A stretch of DNA of 64,000 bases from Terrabacter terrigena (GCF_042676085.1 NZ_JBHTKH010000006.1:124001-188000), one strand, 5' to 3'. Counted from the first letter of the stretch, positions 18,428 through 26,939 are shown. Numbers and translations: made by a program. Notes: generated by a model not told the origin, from the letters alone.

Positions 18428-18439
18428 AAGGTTGTGCCC

Positions 18440-19561
18440 ATGAACGTTCCCGCTTGGGGCTGGTTCCTCACGATCGGTCTGATGACCGTGTTCCTCCTGA
18501 TCGACGTGCTCGTCATCGCGCGCCGACCGCATGTTCCCTCGATGGCCGAGGCCGGCCGACACCTCGCCTTCTACGTCGGTGCCGCCGTGCTGTTCGGCCT
18601 CTTCGTGTGGTTCGAGTGGGGAGGCCAGTTCGCAGGGGAGTTCTACGCCGGCTGGCTCACCGAGTACTCCCTCTCGGTCGACAACCTGTTCGTCTTCCTG
18701 CTGATCATGGCCAGCTTCAAGGTGCCGCAGAAGCTGCAGCAGTCGGCCCTGATGATCGGCATCATCATCGCCATCGTGCTGCGCGGCATCTTCATCGCGC
18801 TCGGGGCCGTCGTCATCAACGCGTACTCCTGGGTGTTCTACATCTTCGGCGGCTTCCTCGTGTACACCGCGATCAAGCTCGCGACCGGGGGAGAGAGCGA
18901 CGACGACGAGTACCACGAGAACCGGTTCCTGCTCTGGATCGAGAAGCGCTTCCCGGCCACCAAGGAGTGGCACGGCACGCACCTGACCGTCCTCGAGAAG
19001 GGCAAGCGCCTCGTCACGCCGATGCTCATCGTGATCCTCGCGCTGGGCACGACGGACCTGCTCTTCGCGCTCGACTCGATCCCGGCGATCTACGGCCTGA
19101 CCAAGGAGCCGTTCCTCGTCCTCACGGCGAACATCTTCGCCCTGATGGGTCTGCGCCAGCTCTACTTCCTCATCGGAGGCCTGCTGAAGAAGCTCGTCTA
19201 CCTCAGCGTCGGGCTCGCCGTGCTGCTCGCCTTCATCGGCGTGAAGCTCGTCATGCACGCCCTCCACGAGAACAACCTGCCGTTCGTGAACGGCGGCAAG
19301 CCGATCGAGGGCGTCCCCGACATCCCCATCTCCGTGTCGCTCGGCGCCATCGTCCTCATCCTCGGGGTCACGACCGTGGCCAGCCTCTGGAAGTCGCGGC
19401 GCGACGCGCGGCTCGACGCGGCGACCGGCATCGCCGTCGAGGCTGGTGCGGAGACCGCTCCTGAGTCCGCTGGAGAGTCCGCTGGAGAGTCCGCTGGAGA
19501 GTCCGCCGCAGAGCACCGCGACGGGTCGTCCGCGCACGTGGCCTCGACCGACCAGCGCTGA
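18440..19561 (+). CDS. terC: TerC family integral membrane protein, probable manganese exporter
   Basis: 373 residues with about nine membrane helices. The TerC metal motifs are intact: LSVDNLFVFLLIM (about residues 76-88) and TTDLLFALDSIPAI (about residues 205-218), with membrane-buried acidic residues. TerC/Alx proteins export Mn2+, and a yybP-ykoY riboswitch precedes this gene, which supports that role. ATG 18440 is favoured over GTG 18434 by GGAAGG 8 nt upstream. The C-terminal 45 residues are hydrophilic and hold a short S-A-G-E tandem repeat. Confidence 0.88.
   Translation: MNVPAWGWFLTIGLMTVFLLIDVLVIARRPHVPSMAEAGRHLAFYVGAAVLFGLFVWFEWGGQFAGEFYAGWLTEYSLSVDNLFVFLLIMASFKVPQKLQQSALMIGIIIAIVLRGIFIALGAVVINAYSWVFYIFGGFLVYTAIKLATGGESDDDEYHENRFLLWIEKRFPATKEWHGTHLTVLEKGKRLVTPMLIVILALGTTDLLFALDSIPAIYGLTKEPFLVLTANIFALMGLRQLYFLIGGLLKKLVYLSVGLAVLLAFIGVKLVMHALHENNLPFVNGGKPIEGVPDIPISVSLGAIVLILGVTTVASLWKSRRDARLDAATGIAVEAGAETAPESAGESAGESAGESAAEHRDGSSAHVASTDQR
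19460..19505 (+). repeat. 12-nt tandem repeat in terC 3' end
   Basis: About four copies of GAGTCCGCTGGA-like units, in frame, encoding E-S-A-G. The length (a multiple of 3) lets copy number vary without breaking the frame. Confidence 0.75.
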
Positions 19562-19639
19562 GGCGCATGCCGTCTCGACCGCGCGTCCGCCGGGTGCAGA
19601 GCTGCGTGCAGTCGGGGCAGCGGCCCTGGGCGACCGGCG

Positions 19640-19981
19640 TCAGGCCCTGAGGACCTTGTCCACGGCCTTGCCCCTGGCGAGCTCGTCGACGAGCTTGTCG
19701 AGGTAGCGGATCTTCTGCATGAGCGGGTCGTCGATGTCCTCGACCCGCACACCGCACACGACGCCCTTGATCCGGTCGACCCCGGCGTTCAGCCGGGCGT
19801 CGGCGAAGAAGTCCTCGAAGGTCGTCTCGGCCTTCAGGTGACGGTCCAGGGCCGCCGCATCGAAGCCGGTCAGCCACTCGATCACCTGGTCGAGCTCGGC
19901 CTTGGTGCGGCCCTTGCGCTCCACCTTGTTCACGTAGTGGGGATACACCGACGCGACGCTGACCGTGAAGATGCGGCTCAT
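19640..19981 (-). CDS. DUF2200 family protein
   Basis: 113 residues. The sequence fits DUF2200: MSRIFTVSVASVYPHYVNK at the start, then RTKAELDQVIEWLTGF, FFADARLNAG and VCGVRVEDIDDPLMQKIRYLDKLVDELARG. The family is a small cytosolic domain seen across bacteria with unknown function. ATG 19981 is supported by TACCCT 6 nt upstream on this strand. It is convergent with terC. Confidence 0.85.
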   Translation of the reverse strand: MSRIFTVSVASVYPHYVNKVERKGRTKAELDQVIEWLTGFDAAALDRHLKAETTFEDFFADARLNAGVDRIKGVVCGVRVEDIDDPLMQKIRYLDKLVDELARGKAVDKVLRA

Positions 19982-19987
19982 GCTCCG

Positions 19988-19993
19988 AGGGTA
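19988..19993 (-). promoter_or_regulatory. -10 hexamer TACCCT, leaderless start of DUF2200 gene
   Basis: On the reverse strand TACCCT, 6 nt, ATG 19981. The spacer contains GGAG, so a ribosome-site reading cannot be excluded. Confidence 0.45.
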
Positions 19994-20023
19994 GCCAGAC
20001 CGGCCACTCCCGTGCGGCAGCCG

Positions 20024-21397
20024 TCAGCGCACGCGGTGGGCGACGAGCCAGCCGAGCAGGGCCGGCGCGGCCATCACGGCGAAGACAGCGACGTAGGCGG
20101 CCGGGACACCGGAGCCGGCGCCGGAGAACACGATCGCCGAGAGGGCGATGGCGGTGGCGGCCCCGGACGAGTCACCGATCTGCAGGGCGGAGCTGACGAA
20201 GCCCTGCTCCGTCGACCCCGCTCGGGCGAGGGCCTGCGCCGTGACGCGCGGGTAGACCGTGCCGATCCCGAGACCGACCGCCGGGAAGAGGGCGATGAGC
20301 CCCCACGTCGGTGCGTCGAGCGCGACGGCCACGGCGATGCCACCCAGGGTCAGGGTCATCGCCGCCAGCGACACGGCAGCGGTGCGGCCGATCTCGAAGT
20401 GGCGGTCCCAGCGCCCCTGCACCCACGACCCGACGAACCACGTGACACCCGTGACGGTCAACGCGACGCCGGCCAGGCTGGGGCTGAGCCCGTCGCGTTC
20501 GGTGAGCAGGCGGGGGAGGTAGACCTCGGCCCCGGAGAAGGCCGCGAAGGCCAGGGCGCGCAGCGTCACGTCCGTCGGCAGGCCGCGGGCGGCCCGGAGC
20601 GTGCCTCGCGGGGTCAACGGCAGGAGGGTCACGGCGACGACGGCGAGGGCGACGGCTGCCACGGCGATGCCGACAGCGTCGAGGCGCTCCGCCACGGCGT
20701 TGAGGCCCAGCACCGCCACGGCGAGCACCACCGAGGCCGCGAGGGCGCGCCAGCGCCACGGAACGTCGACGACCTCCTGGCGCAGGCCGCTGATGATGCG
20801 GCCGAGCAGGATCGCCGCCACGACGAGGACGACGAGGGCCAGGCCGAAGACCCACCGCCAGCCGATCGTCTGGGCGATGAGCCCTGCCACGAACGGCCCG
20901 GCGACAGACGGCACGACCCACGCCGCCGAGAAGCCGGCGAGGATCGCGGTGTGCAGCCGTTGGGGGTAGACGCGGGTGACGAGCACGTAGAGCGCGGTGC
21001 TCGTCATGCCGGCGCCGAGGCCCTGCACCACCCGGGCAGCGACGAGGGCTCCCATCGACGGTGCGAGTCCGGCGCCGACGAGCCCGGCCGCGAACAGCAC
21101 GAGCCCGAGCAGCAGCGGCGGCCGGGGTCCCCGACGGTCGGCGAGGTTGCCGGACCAGACGATGCTGACGATGCCCGCGGCGAGGGTCGCCGTGAAGGCC
21201 ATCGCGTACAGGGAAGCACCGTCGAGGTCGTGCGCGATCGTCGGCATCACGGTGGTGAGGGCGAGCGCCTCGAACGCGTGCAGCGAGACCAGGGCGAGCA
21301 CGCCGATGGTCGTCGCCCGCAGCGCCGGCGACATCAGCCCACCGCGGTCGTCCGGGCCGCCCGTCGCGCGATCAGCGTCCATCGTGGTCGAGGTCAT
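20024..21397 (-). CDS. MFS transporter (DHA-type drug/metabolite exporter)
   Basis: 457 residues with 12-14 predicted helices. The MFS motif A is in the first half (GNLADRRGPRPPLL, about residues 82-95), with VVQGLGAGMTSTALY after it and motif C-like SAAWVVPSVAGPFVAG (about residues 155-170). The N-terminal 25 residues are cytoplasmic. It resembles the drug/H+ antiporter subfamily; the substrate is unknown. ATG 21397 has TACCGT 6 nt upstream, so it is probably its own leaderless unit. Confidence 0.88.
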   Translation of the reverse strand: MTSTTMDADRATGGPDDRGGLMSPALRATTIGVLALVSLHAFEALALTTVMPTIAHDLDGASLYAMAFTATLAAGIVSIVWSGNLADRRGPRPPLLLGLVLFAAGLVGAGLAPSMGALVAARVVQGLGAGMTSTALYVLVTRVYPQRLHTAILAGFSAAWVVPSVAGPFVAGLIAQTIGWRWVFGLALVVLVVAAILLGRIISGLRQEVVDVPWRWRALAASVVLAVAVLGLNAVAERLDAVGIAVAAVALAVVAVTLLPLTPRGTLRAARGLPTDVTLRALAFAAFSGAEVYLPRLLTERDGLSPSLAGVALTVTGVTWFVGSWVQGRWDRHFEIGRTAAVSLAAMTLTLGGIAVAVALDAPTWGLIALFPAVGLGIGTVYPRVTAQALARAGSTEQGFVSSALQIGDSSGAATAIALSAIVFSGAGSGVPAAYVAVFAVMAAPALLGWLVAHRVR

Positions 21398-21403
21398 GCC
21401 GTG

Positions 21404-21409
21404 ACGGTA
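21404..21409 (-). promoter_or_regulatory. -10 hexamer TACCGT, leaderless start of MFS gene
   Basis: On the reverse strand TACCGT, 6 nt, ATG 21397. Confidence 0.55.
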
Positions 21410-21499
21410 GGACCTCGAGCGGACCTGAGGTCAAGCAGGGTCCTGCGCTGCAGCGCCGCGTCGCGCGTCGATGCCACAGCACGGGGTGGACGGGCGACA

Positions 21500-22375
21500 T
21501 CACCCGGGCCCCAGCGCGGCGTCGGGTGTCTCGGGTCTGGACCGGGCCCCGAGCACGATGGCACTCGCGAGCACGACGAGCGCCATGCCTGCGACCTGCC
21601 CCGGGTCGAGCACCTGGTGGAGCACGACGAAACCCGCCAGTGCGGCGACCACGGGCTCGAGGCTGAGCAGGATGCCGAACACGTGCTGCGCGAGGTGGCG
21701 CAGGGCGACGAGCTCGAGCGAGTAGGGCAGCACCGACGACAGCACGGCGATGCCGAGGCCGAGCGCGACGTCGCGCGCGGTCCAGCGTTCCATCGACCCG
21801 AGCCCGAGCGGAGCGACGGCGACCGTCGACACGATGAGGGCGAGGGCGAGACCGTCGAGGCCACCGAACGCACGACCGGTGCGTTGGCTCAGCACGATGT
21901 ACGCGGCCCACATGATGCCGGCGAGCACGGCGAACCCGACGCCGACGAGGTCGAGCCTGTCGAGAGACGTCCCGAGCACGCCGGAGACCAGGACGACCCC
22001 CGCCGCGGCCGCCGCTACCGCGACGAAGTCGCGCAAGCGACGGCTGAGCGCCGCGGCCAGCCCGAGCGGCCCGAGGAACTCGACGGTGACCGCGACCCCG
22101 ATCGGCAGGTGTGCCAGCGAGGCGTAGAAGGCGGTGTTCATCGCGGCGAGCGCGAGGCCGAAGAGTACGACGGTGCCCCAGTCGGCGCGCGTCCGTCGTC
22201 GCCACGACGGGCGGGCGACGGCATACAGGATCACCATGGCGAAGAAGAGGCGCAGCAGGACCGACCCCGTGGCCCCGATGCGCGGCACGAGCGTGGCGGC
22301 GAAGGCGCCGCCGAACTGCACCGACAGGACCCCGCCGAGGACGAGCAGCGGGGCGGTGCGACGGTCGACGCTCAC
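21500..22375 (-). CDS. EamA family transporter (RhtA-like)
   Basis: 291 residues made of two five-helix EamA repeats. Conserved points include RIGATGSVLLRLFFAM near residue 32, VTVEFLGPLGLAAA near residue 96, and SVLPYSLELVALRHL followed by LSLEPVVAALAGFVVL in the second half. RhtA-like members export amino acids such as homoserine or threonine; specificity here is not determined. GTG 22375 overlaps the stop of the upstream NlpC/P60 gene by 4 bp (GTGA), so the two are co-translated. Confidence 0.87.
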   Translation of the reverse strand: MSVDRRTAPLLVLGGVLSVQFGGAFAATLVPRIGATGSVLLRLFFAMVILYAVARPSWRRRTRADWGTVVLFGLALAAMNTAFYASLAHLPIGVAVTVEFLGPLGLAAALSRRLRDFVAVAAAAAGVVLVSGVLGTSLDRLDLVGVGFAVLAGIMWAAYIVLSQRTGRAFGGLDGLALALIVSTVAVAPLGLGSMERWTARDVALGLGIAVLSSVLPYSLELVALRHLAQHVFGILLSLEPVVAALAGFVVLHQVLDPGQVAGMALVVLASAIVLGARSRPETPDAALGPG

Positions 22376-23229
22376 GGCATCGGCAGGCGACCGGCCGCCA
22401 CGAGCGTGTCGAGCCGCTCGGCGGTCAGGTCCTCCTCGACGAGCACGCCGCCTGTCTCGGACGCGTGGACCATCCTTCCCGGGCGCACGACGATGCCGAC
22501 GTGGTGGATGCGCGCCCCCGGTCGCGCGAAGAAGTAGAGGTCGCCCGGCTGCACGTCGTCGAGGGGCACCGGCGTCGCGAAGTCGGCCTGGGCGTACGCG
22601 TCACGGGCGACGACGACCCCGAGCAGGCGCCACGTGTGCAGCACCAGCCCCGAGCAGTCGAAGCCGAGGGGCGTGAGCCCCGACCACAGGTAGGGCAGGC
22701 CCACGTGGGAGCGGGCCTCGGTCAGGGCGGGGTGCACGGGGTCGGCGAGGTCGTCCACGACGGCAGCCTCGTCCGGCCCCGCCTCCGCCTCCGAGCCCGT
22801 TCCGACGCGCTCGGGGCCGACCACCAGCGAGCCCGGTGTGAGCGGGGCCAGGTGCGCCAGCGGCACCCACCCCGGGTAGCCGCGGTCGTCCTTGGGTGAG
22901 AGCTGCCACGGCGCCACGACGTGAGCCCATCGCCCGCTCCCGTCGAGCTCCGTCACGATGACGGGCTCGCCGTCGACGAGCTGCGTCTCGACCAGCCCGT
23001 GGAGACCGAGACGCCCCGCGCGCGTGCCGTCGTCGACCGCGCCGTCGGCCGCCGCGTCGGCGTCGAGCGCTGCCAGCCAGGCGAGGGCGTCGGGCTCGTC
23101 GGCCACGATCGCCGCGTCGACAGGTCGCGGGCTCTCGGGGGTCGACCAGACCGTCGTCACCGGGACGCGGACCAGGTGGGTGGCGCTGACGGGGGCGGTG
23201 CTGCTCACGGCGACGTTCACGCCCGCCAT
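22372..23229 (-). CDS. NlpC/P60 family peptidoglycan hydrolase
   Basis: About 285 residues. The N-terminal half contains SH3-like segments (VPVTTVWSTPESPRPV; WAHVVAPWQLSP...GYPGWVPLAHLAP). The C-terminal NlpC/P60 domain has the catalytic triad context: FDCSGLVLHTWRL (Cys), HHVGIVVRPGRMVHAS (His) and a later polar residue. Such enzymes cleave D-gamma-glutamyl-diaminopimelate bonds or similar. No signal peptide is seen, so export is unclear. ATG 23229 (GAGG just upstream) or GTG 23220 could start it. It overlaps the EamA gene. Confidence 0.85.
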   Translation of the reverse strand: MAGVNVAVSSTAPVSATHLVRVPVTTVWSTPESPRPVDAAIVADEPDALAWLAALDADAAADGAVDDGTRAGRLGLHGLVETQLVDGEPVIVTELDGSGRWAHVVAPWQLSPKDDRGYPGWVPLAHLAPLTPGSLVVGPERVGTGSEAEAGPDEAAVVDDLADPVHPALTEARSHVGLPYLWSGLTPLGFDCSGLVLHTWRLLGVVVARDAYAQADFATPVPLDDVQPGDLYFFARPGARIHHVGIVVRPGRMVHASETGGVLVEEDLTAERLDTLVAAGRLPMP

Positions 23230-23359
23230 CCTCGCACCCGCGGGTCGTCGCGCAGCCGCGGGTCCGGGGGCAGCTCCGCCGGCCGGGCGCGGGCTGAGGG
23301 TCGGGCCACGATTCGGGGTGCACTCCCCGGAGGTACTGGTCGCCACGCCCCGAGCGCCG

Positions 23360-23365
23360 TACCGT
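23360..23365 (+). promoter_or_regulatory. -10 hexamer TACCGT, leaderless start of small ORF
   Basis: TACCGT, 6 nt, ATG 23372. Confidence 0.5.
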
Positions 23366-23371
23366 CAGAAC

Positions 23372-23689
23372 ATGGAAGAGCGAATCACCATCGAAGGATT
23401 CGATCCCCCGAAGAACCGGCGCCACGGCCCCGACGGCGATCTCGTGGACGTGCAGGGCTGGCTACATGCCCCCGTCGACTGGACCGGTGGGCCGCAGCTG
23501 GAGCGCGCCTGGCGTGAGCGCCACGGCAGGTCGCGGCTCGGCGTCGGGCTGTGCGTCGCCAACAACCCGCGGCGCCACATCATCCTGACGAACGTGCCGC
23601 CGGACGCCGAGTTCCTCCGCGCCGAGCTCGAGTCGCTCATCGCCGAGCTCGAGCCCGACGCCACCTCCGACCTCGAGGGCGCCCAGTAG
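23372..23689 (+). CDS. Small hypothetical protein, 105 residues
   Basis: Not recognised. Acidic, soluble, with a central 'GPQLERAWRERHGRSRLGVGLCVANNPRRHIILTN' region split by hydrophobic strands and an acidic C-terminus rich in Glu and Leu (probable amphipathic helix, residues 80-97). The ATG at 23372 is marked by a leaderless -10, which argues that it is a genuine gene and that the much longer in-frame upstream extension is not translated. It is divergent from the NlpC/P60 gene and 64 bp before the flavoprotein regulator. Confidence 0.6.
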   Translation: MEERITIEGFDPPKNRRHGPDGDLVDVQGWLHAPVDWTGGPQLERAWRERHGRSRLGVGLCVANNPRRHIILTNVPPDAEFLRAELESLIAELEPDATSDLEGAQ

Positions 23690-23741
23690 CCCGACCCCGA
23701 TCGGGTCTGCGCACTCCCGCCCGCTCGGCGCGTGCCGCTCG

Positions 23742-23747
23742 TACGCT
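23742..23747 (+). promoter_or_regulatory. -10 hexamer TACGCT, leaderless start of regulator-flavoprotein
   Basis: TACGCT, 6 nt, GTG 23754. Confidence 0.55.
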
Positions 23748-23753
23748 GGGCCC

Positions 23754-25520
23754 GTGGCGAGACCGGCAATCCTCACGGTGGACGACGACGCGCCGGTCTC
23801 CGCTGCGATCGCGCGGGACCTGCGGGCACGCTACGGCGCCGACCACCGCATCCTGCGGGCCGGCTCCGGCGCCGAGGCGCTCGAACTCATGGGCCGCCTC
23901 CTGCTGAAGGGTCAGCCGCTGGCCCTGGTCCTGGCCGACCAGCGGATGCCCGGCCTGACCGGCATCGAGGTGCTCGCCCGGGTGCGCGCCGACGTGCCCG
24001 ACGCCAAGCTGCTCCTGCTCACGGCGTACGCCGACACGGACGTCGCGATCGCCGCCATCAACGACATCGGCCTCGACCACTACCTCCTGAAGCCGTGGGA
24101 CCCGCCCGACGAGAACCTCTACCCGGTGGTCGACGACCTCCTCGCCGACTGGCACAACGCCCACCCCGACCACACCAACGACGTACGCGTCGTCGGCGAC
24201 CGCTGGTCGGAGGGCAGCCACGCGGTGAAGGCCTTCCTCGCCAACAACCACGTGCCGTACGTGTGGCTCGACGTGGAGCGCGACGACGAGGGTGCGCGGC
24301 TGCGCGACCTCGCTGGAGCACAGCCCGAGGACCTGCCGCTCGTGCTCGTGCCGGACGGTGAGACGCTCCGGGCCCCGACGACCGTGGCGATCGCCGGCGC
24401 CCTCGGGCTGCGCACGCGGGCGGAACGCGACCTCTACGACCTCTGCATCGTCGGGGGAGGGCCGGCCGGCCTGGCTGCGGCCGTCTACGCCGCCTCCGAG
24501 GGGCTCAGCACCGTCGTGGTCGAGCACGAGGCGCCCGGCGGACAGGCAGGTCAGAGCGCGGCGATCGAGAACTACCTCGGCTTCCCGCGTGGCCTCTCCG
24601 GCGCGGACCTGGCCCAGAGAGCGATCGCCCAGGCACGCAGGTTCGGCGCCGAGATGGTGCTCGCCCGCGACGTCGTGGCCCTCGAGCCGCGCGGGCCGGT
24701 CCGGGCCGTACGCCTGCAGGGCATCGAGGGCATCGAGGGCATCGAAGGCATCGAGGGCATCGAGGGCGGCAAGGGTCTCGACGGCAGCGAAGCAGCGACG
24801 AGGCTCGGAGGAAGCGCGGGCGCCAACGGCTTCACCGACATCGAGGCGCGGAGCGTCGTCCTCGCGACCGGCGTCGCCTACCGCCGGCTCGAGGCGGCCG
24901 GCCTGGATGCACTGGTCGGTCGCGGCGTGCACTACGGGGCGAGCGCCGGGCAGGCCTCGGCCTGCACGGGCGAGGAGGTGTACGTCGTCGGCGCGGCCAA
25001 CTCCGCCGGGCAGGCCGTGCTCAACCTCGCCCGGTTCGCCCGCCGGGTGACGCTCGTCGTCCGAGGTTCGTCGCTCGAGGCGAGCATGTCCCAGTACCTC
25101 GTCGAGCGAATCCGGGCCGACGAGCGCATCCGCGTACTGTGCGGCACCGAGGTGGTGGCGGCGTCCGGGGACAGGCACCTCGAGCGCCTCAGCCTCGCCA
25201 ACCGCGCGCTGGGCACCACGACCGAGGTCGAGGCCGCCTGGCTCTTCGTGTTCATCGGTGCGGCGCCTCGCACCGACTGGCTCGGTGACGAGGTCGCGCG
25301 CGACGGGCACGGATTCGTGGTCACCGGCCACGACCTCGTGTCGGGCCCGCACGCCGGGGGATGGACGCTGAGCCGCCCGCCCTTCGCCCTCGAGACGAGC
25401 CTGCCCGGTGTCTTCGCCGCCGGCGACGTGCGCTCCGACTCGATGAAGCGGGTGGCCTCGGCCGTCGGCGAGGGCTCGATGTCGGTCTACTTCGTGCACC
25501 GCTACCTCGCGACGATCTGA
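23754..25520 (+). CDS. Response regulator fused to thioredoxin-reductase-like FAD/NAD(P) oxidoreductase
   Basis: 588 residues. Residues 1-130 are a receiver domain with Asp10-12, phospho-acceptor Asp62 (LADQRMPG), Thr90 and Lys113. Residues 140-220 look like a degenerate thioredoxin/glutaredoxin module without a cysteine pair (VGDRWSEGSHAVKAFL; VPYVWLDV; LPLVLVPDG). From about 230 a TrxR-like flavoprotein follows: FAD motif GGGPAG, APGGQAGQSAAIENYLGFP, NAD(P) region VYVVGAANSAGQAVLNLARF and the C-terminal GVFAAGDVRSDSMKR. The active-site CxxC is replaced (GQASACTG, a single Cys), so classical thioredoxin reduction is unlikely. A histidine kinase follows directly. Confidence 0.88.
   Translation: MARPAILTVDDDAPVSAAIARDLRARYGADHRILRAGSGAEALELMGRLLLKGQPLALVLADQRMPGLTGIEVLARVRADVPDAKLLLLTAYADTDVAIAAINDIGLDHYLLKPWDPPDENLYPVVDDLLADWHNAHPDHTNDVRVVGDRWSEGSHAVKAFLANNHVPYVWLDVERDDEGARLRDLAGAQPEDLPLVLVPDGETLRAPTTVAIAGALGLRTRAERDLYDLCIVGGGPAGLAAAVYAASEGLSTVVVEHEAPGGQAGQSAAIENYLGFPRGLSGADLAQRAIAQARRFGAEMVLARDVVALEPRGPVRAVRLQGIEGIEGIEGIEGIEGGKGLDGSEAATRLGGSAGANGFTDIEARSVVLATGVAYRRLEAAGLDALVGRGVHYGASAGQASACTGEEVYVVGAANSAGQAVLNLARFARRVTLVVRGSSLEASMSQYLVERIRADERIRVLCGTEVVAASGDRHLERLSLANRALGTTTEVEAAWLFVFIGAAPRTDWLGDEVARDGHGFVVTGHDLVSGPHAGGWTLSRPPFALETSLPGVFAAGDVRSDSMKRVASAVGEGSMSVYFVHRYLATI
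24712..24765 (+). repeat. 9-nt tandem repeat inside the flavoprotein gene
   Basis: Five in-frame units of GGCATCGAG (one with a silent GAA) encode (G-I-E)5 followed by G-G-K-G. They fall in a loop of the flavoprotein region, between a beta-strand (AVRLQ) and a Gly/Ser-rich linker. Likely length-variable. Confidence 0.8.
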
Positions 25521-25538
25521 GGGGCGGCAACCACTCCG

Positions 25539-26939
25539 ATGCTCGTGCTCGCCGACCTCCGAACCGTCTCGCTGTTCGACGGTCTGCGCGACGACCAGCT
25601 CGCGGAGCTGCTCGCGGTCGGCGACGAGGTGACGGTGGTGCCGGGAGACGTCCTCTTCCACGAGGGTGACCCCGCCGACCACTGGTGGGCACTCGTCGAC
25701 GGCGCCCTCGACCTGTCACGGCACATCGGTCGCGAGGACGTCACTGTCGGGCGGATGGACGTGCCGGGCCGCTGGGCCGGTGGCTTCAGGGCGTGGGACG
25801 AGCACGGTGTCTACCTCGCGACCGCGCGTGGCGTCGCGGCGGGGCGCATGCTCCGGGTGCCCGCCGAGAGTCTCCGGGACCTCGCCGACAGGTGGTTCCC
25901 CTTCGCGGCACACCTCGTCGCCGGGCTCTACGGCACGGCTCGTTCCATCGAGGCGACGGCGCGACAGCGCAGCGGCCTCGTCACGCTCGGCACCCTCGCC
26001 GCCGGGCTCGCGCACGAGATCAACAACCCGGCGGCAGCATCCGCGCGCTCGGCGGCCGAGCTCGAACGGGCCTGCGACGGACTGCTGGAAGCCCTGCGGC
26101 ACATGGCTGTTCGCGGGCTGACCGCCGAGGCGTTCGAGTCCCTCGACTCGCTCCGTCGCGGGCTGGCACCGCCGTCGGCGCTCGCCGACCCGCTCGAGAC
26201 GGCCGACCGCGAGGAGGAGCTCGGCGACTGGCTCGAACGCGCGGGGGTCGAGCGGTCGTGGGACCTCGCGGCGCCGCTCGTGTCGGCGGGTGCTGACGTG
26301 GACTGGCTCGAGCGGGCCGCCGCGACGGTGCCGCCGGATGCGCTGGGAGCCTCGCTCGAGTGGGTGGCGCGCACCATCGACGTCTCGTCGCTCCTCGCCG
26401 AGGTGCGCGAGTCGACACGTCGTGTCTCCGAGCTCGTCGCCGGCATCAAGACGTACTCGCAGATGGACCGTGCGTCGCACCAGCGGGTCGACGTGCGTGA
26501 GGGGATCGAGAGCACCCTCCTCGTCATGGGGCCACGGCTGCGTCCGGGCGTCACCGTGGTGCGCGACTGGGGGAGCGACGTACCCCTCGTCGACGGGATG
26601 CCCGGCGAGCTCAACCAGGTGTGGACCAACCTCGTCGACAACGCAGTCGACGCCATGGACGGCACCGGCACCCTCACGGTCCGCACGCGGGCCGCCGGAG
26701 ACGCCGTGGTCGTCGAGGTGGCCGACTCCGGTGCTGGCATGAGCCCGGAGGTGCAGCAGCGGGCCTTCGAGGCGTTCTTCACGACGAAGGGGGTCGGGCG
26801 CGGCACCGGGCTCGGCCTCGACGTGGCGCACCGCATCATCGTCGACCGCCACGGCGGCAGCATCGAGATCGAGTCGCAGCCCGGCGACACCCGGTTCCGG
26901 GTGCGCCTGCCCGTCAGCCGGGCGCCGGGCACCCCCTGA
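25539..26939 (+). CDS. cNMP-binding-domain histidine kinase
   Basis: 466 residues. Residues 5-115 match a cyclic-nucleotide-binding beta-roll (SLFDGLRDDQLAELLAVG ... PGDVLFHEGDPADHWWALVDG), though the usual RxA phosphate-binding arginine is not obvious. The kinase core has H-box LAAGLAHEINNPAA with His159, N-box NQVWTNLVDNAVDAM, and G-boxes ADSGAGM and GRGTGLGLDVAHRI. There is no membrane segment, so it is a soluble sensor. It starts 18 bp after the regulator-flavoprotein and is its evident partner. Confidence 0.88.
   Translation: MLVLADLRTVSLFDGLRDDQLAELLAVGDEVTVVPGDVLFHEGDPADHWWALVDGALDLSRHIGREDVTVGRMDVPGRWAGGFRAWDEHGVYLATARGVAAGRMLRVPAESLRDLADRWFPFAAHLVAGLYGTARSIEATARQRSGLVTLGTLAAGLAHEINNPAAASARSAAELERACDGLLEALRHMAVRGLTAEAFESLDSLRRGLAPPSALADPLETADREEELGDWLERAGVERSWDLAAPLVSAGADVDWLERAAATVPPDALGASLEWVARTIDVSSLLAEVRESTRRVSELVAGIKTYSQMDRASHQRVDVREGIESTLLVMGPRLRPGVTVVRDWGSDVPLVDGMPGELNQVWTNLVDNAVDAMDGTGTLTVRTRAAGDAVVVEVADSGAGMSPEVQQRAFEAFFTTKGVGRGTGLGLDVAHRIIVDRHGGSIEIESQPGDTRFRVRLPVSRAPGTP

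Noticed and set aside
19838..22537. Forward frame of 899 codons across the transporters
   Set aside because: Mirror of the MFS and EamA genes; composed of Arg/Gly/Glu/His, no domain.
23754..25520. Functional thioredoxin reductase
   Set aside because: The redox CxxC is missing; only one Cys remains at that position.
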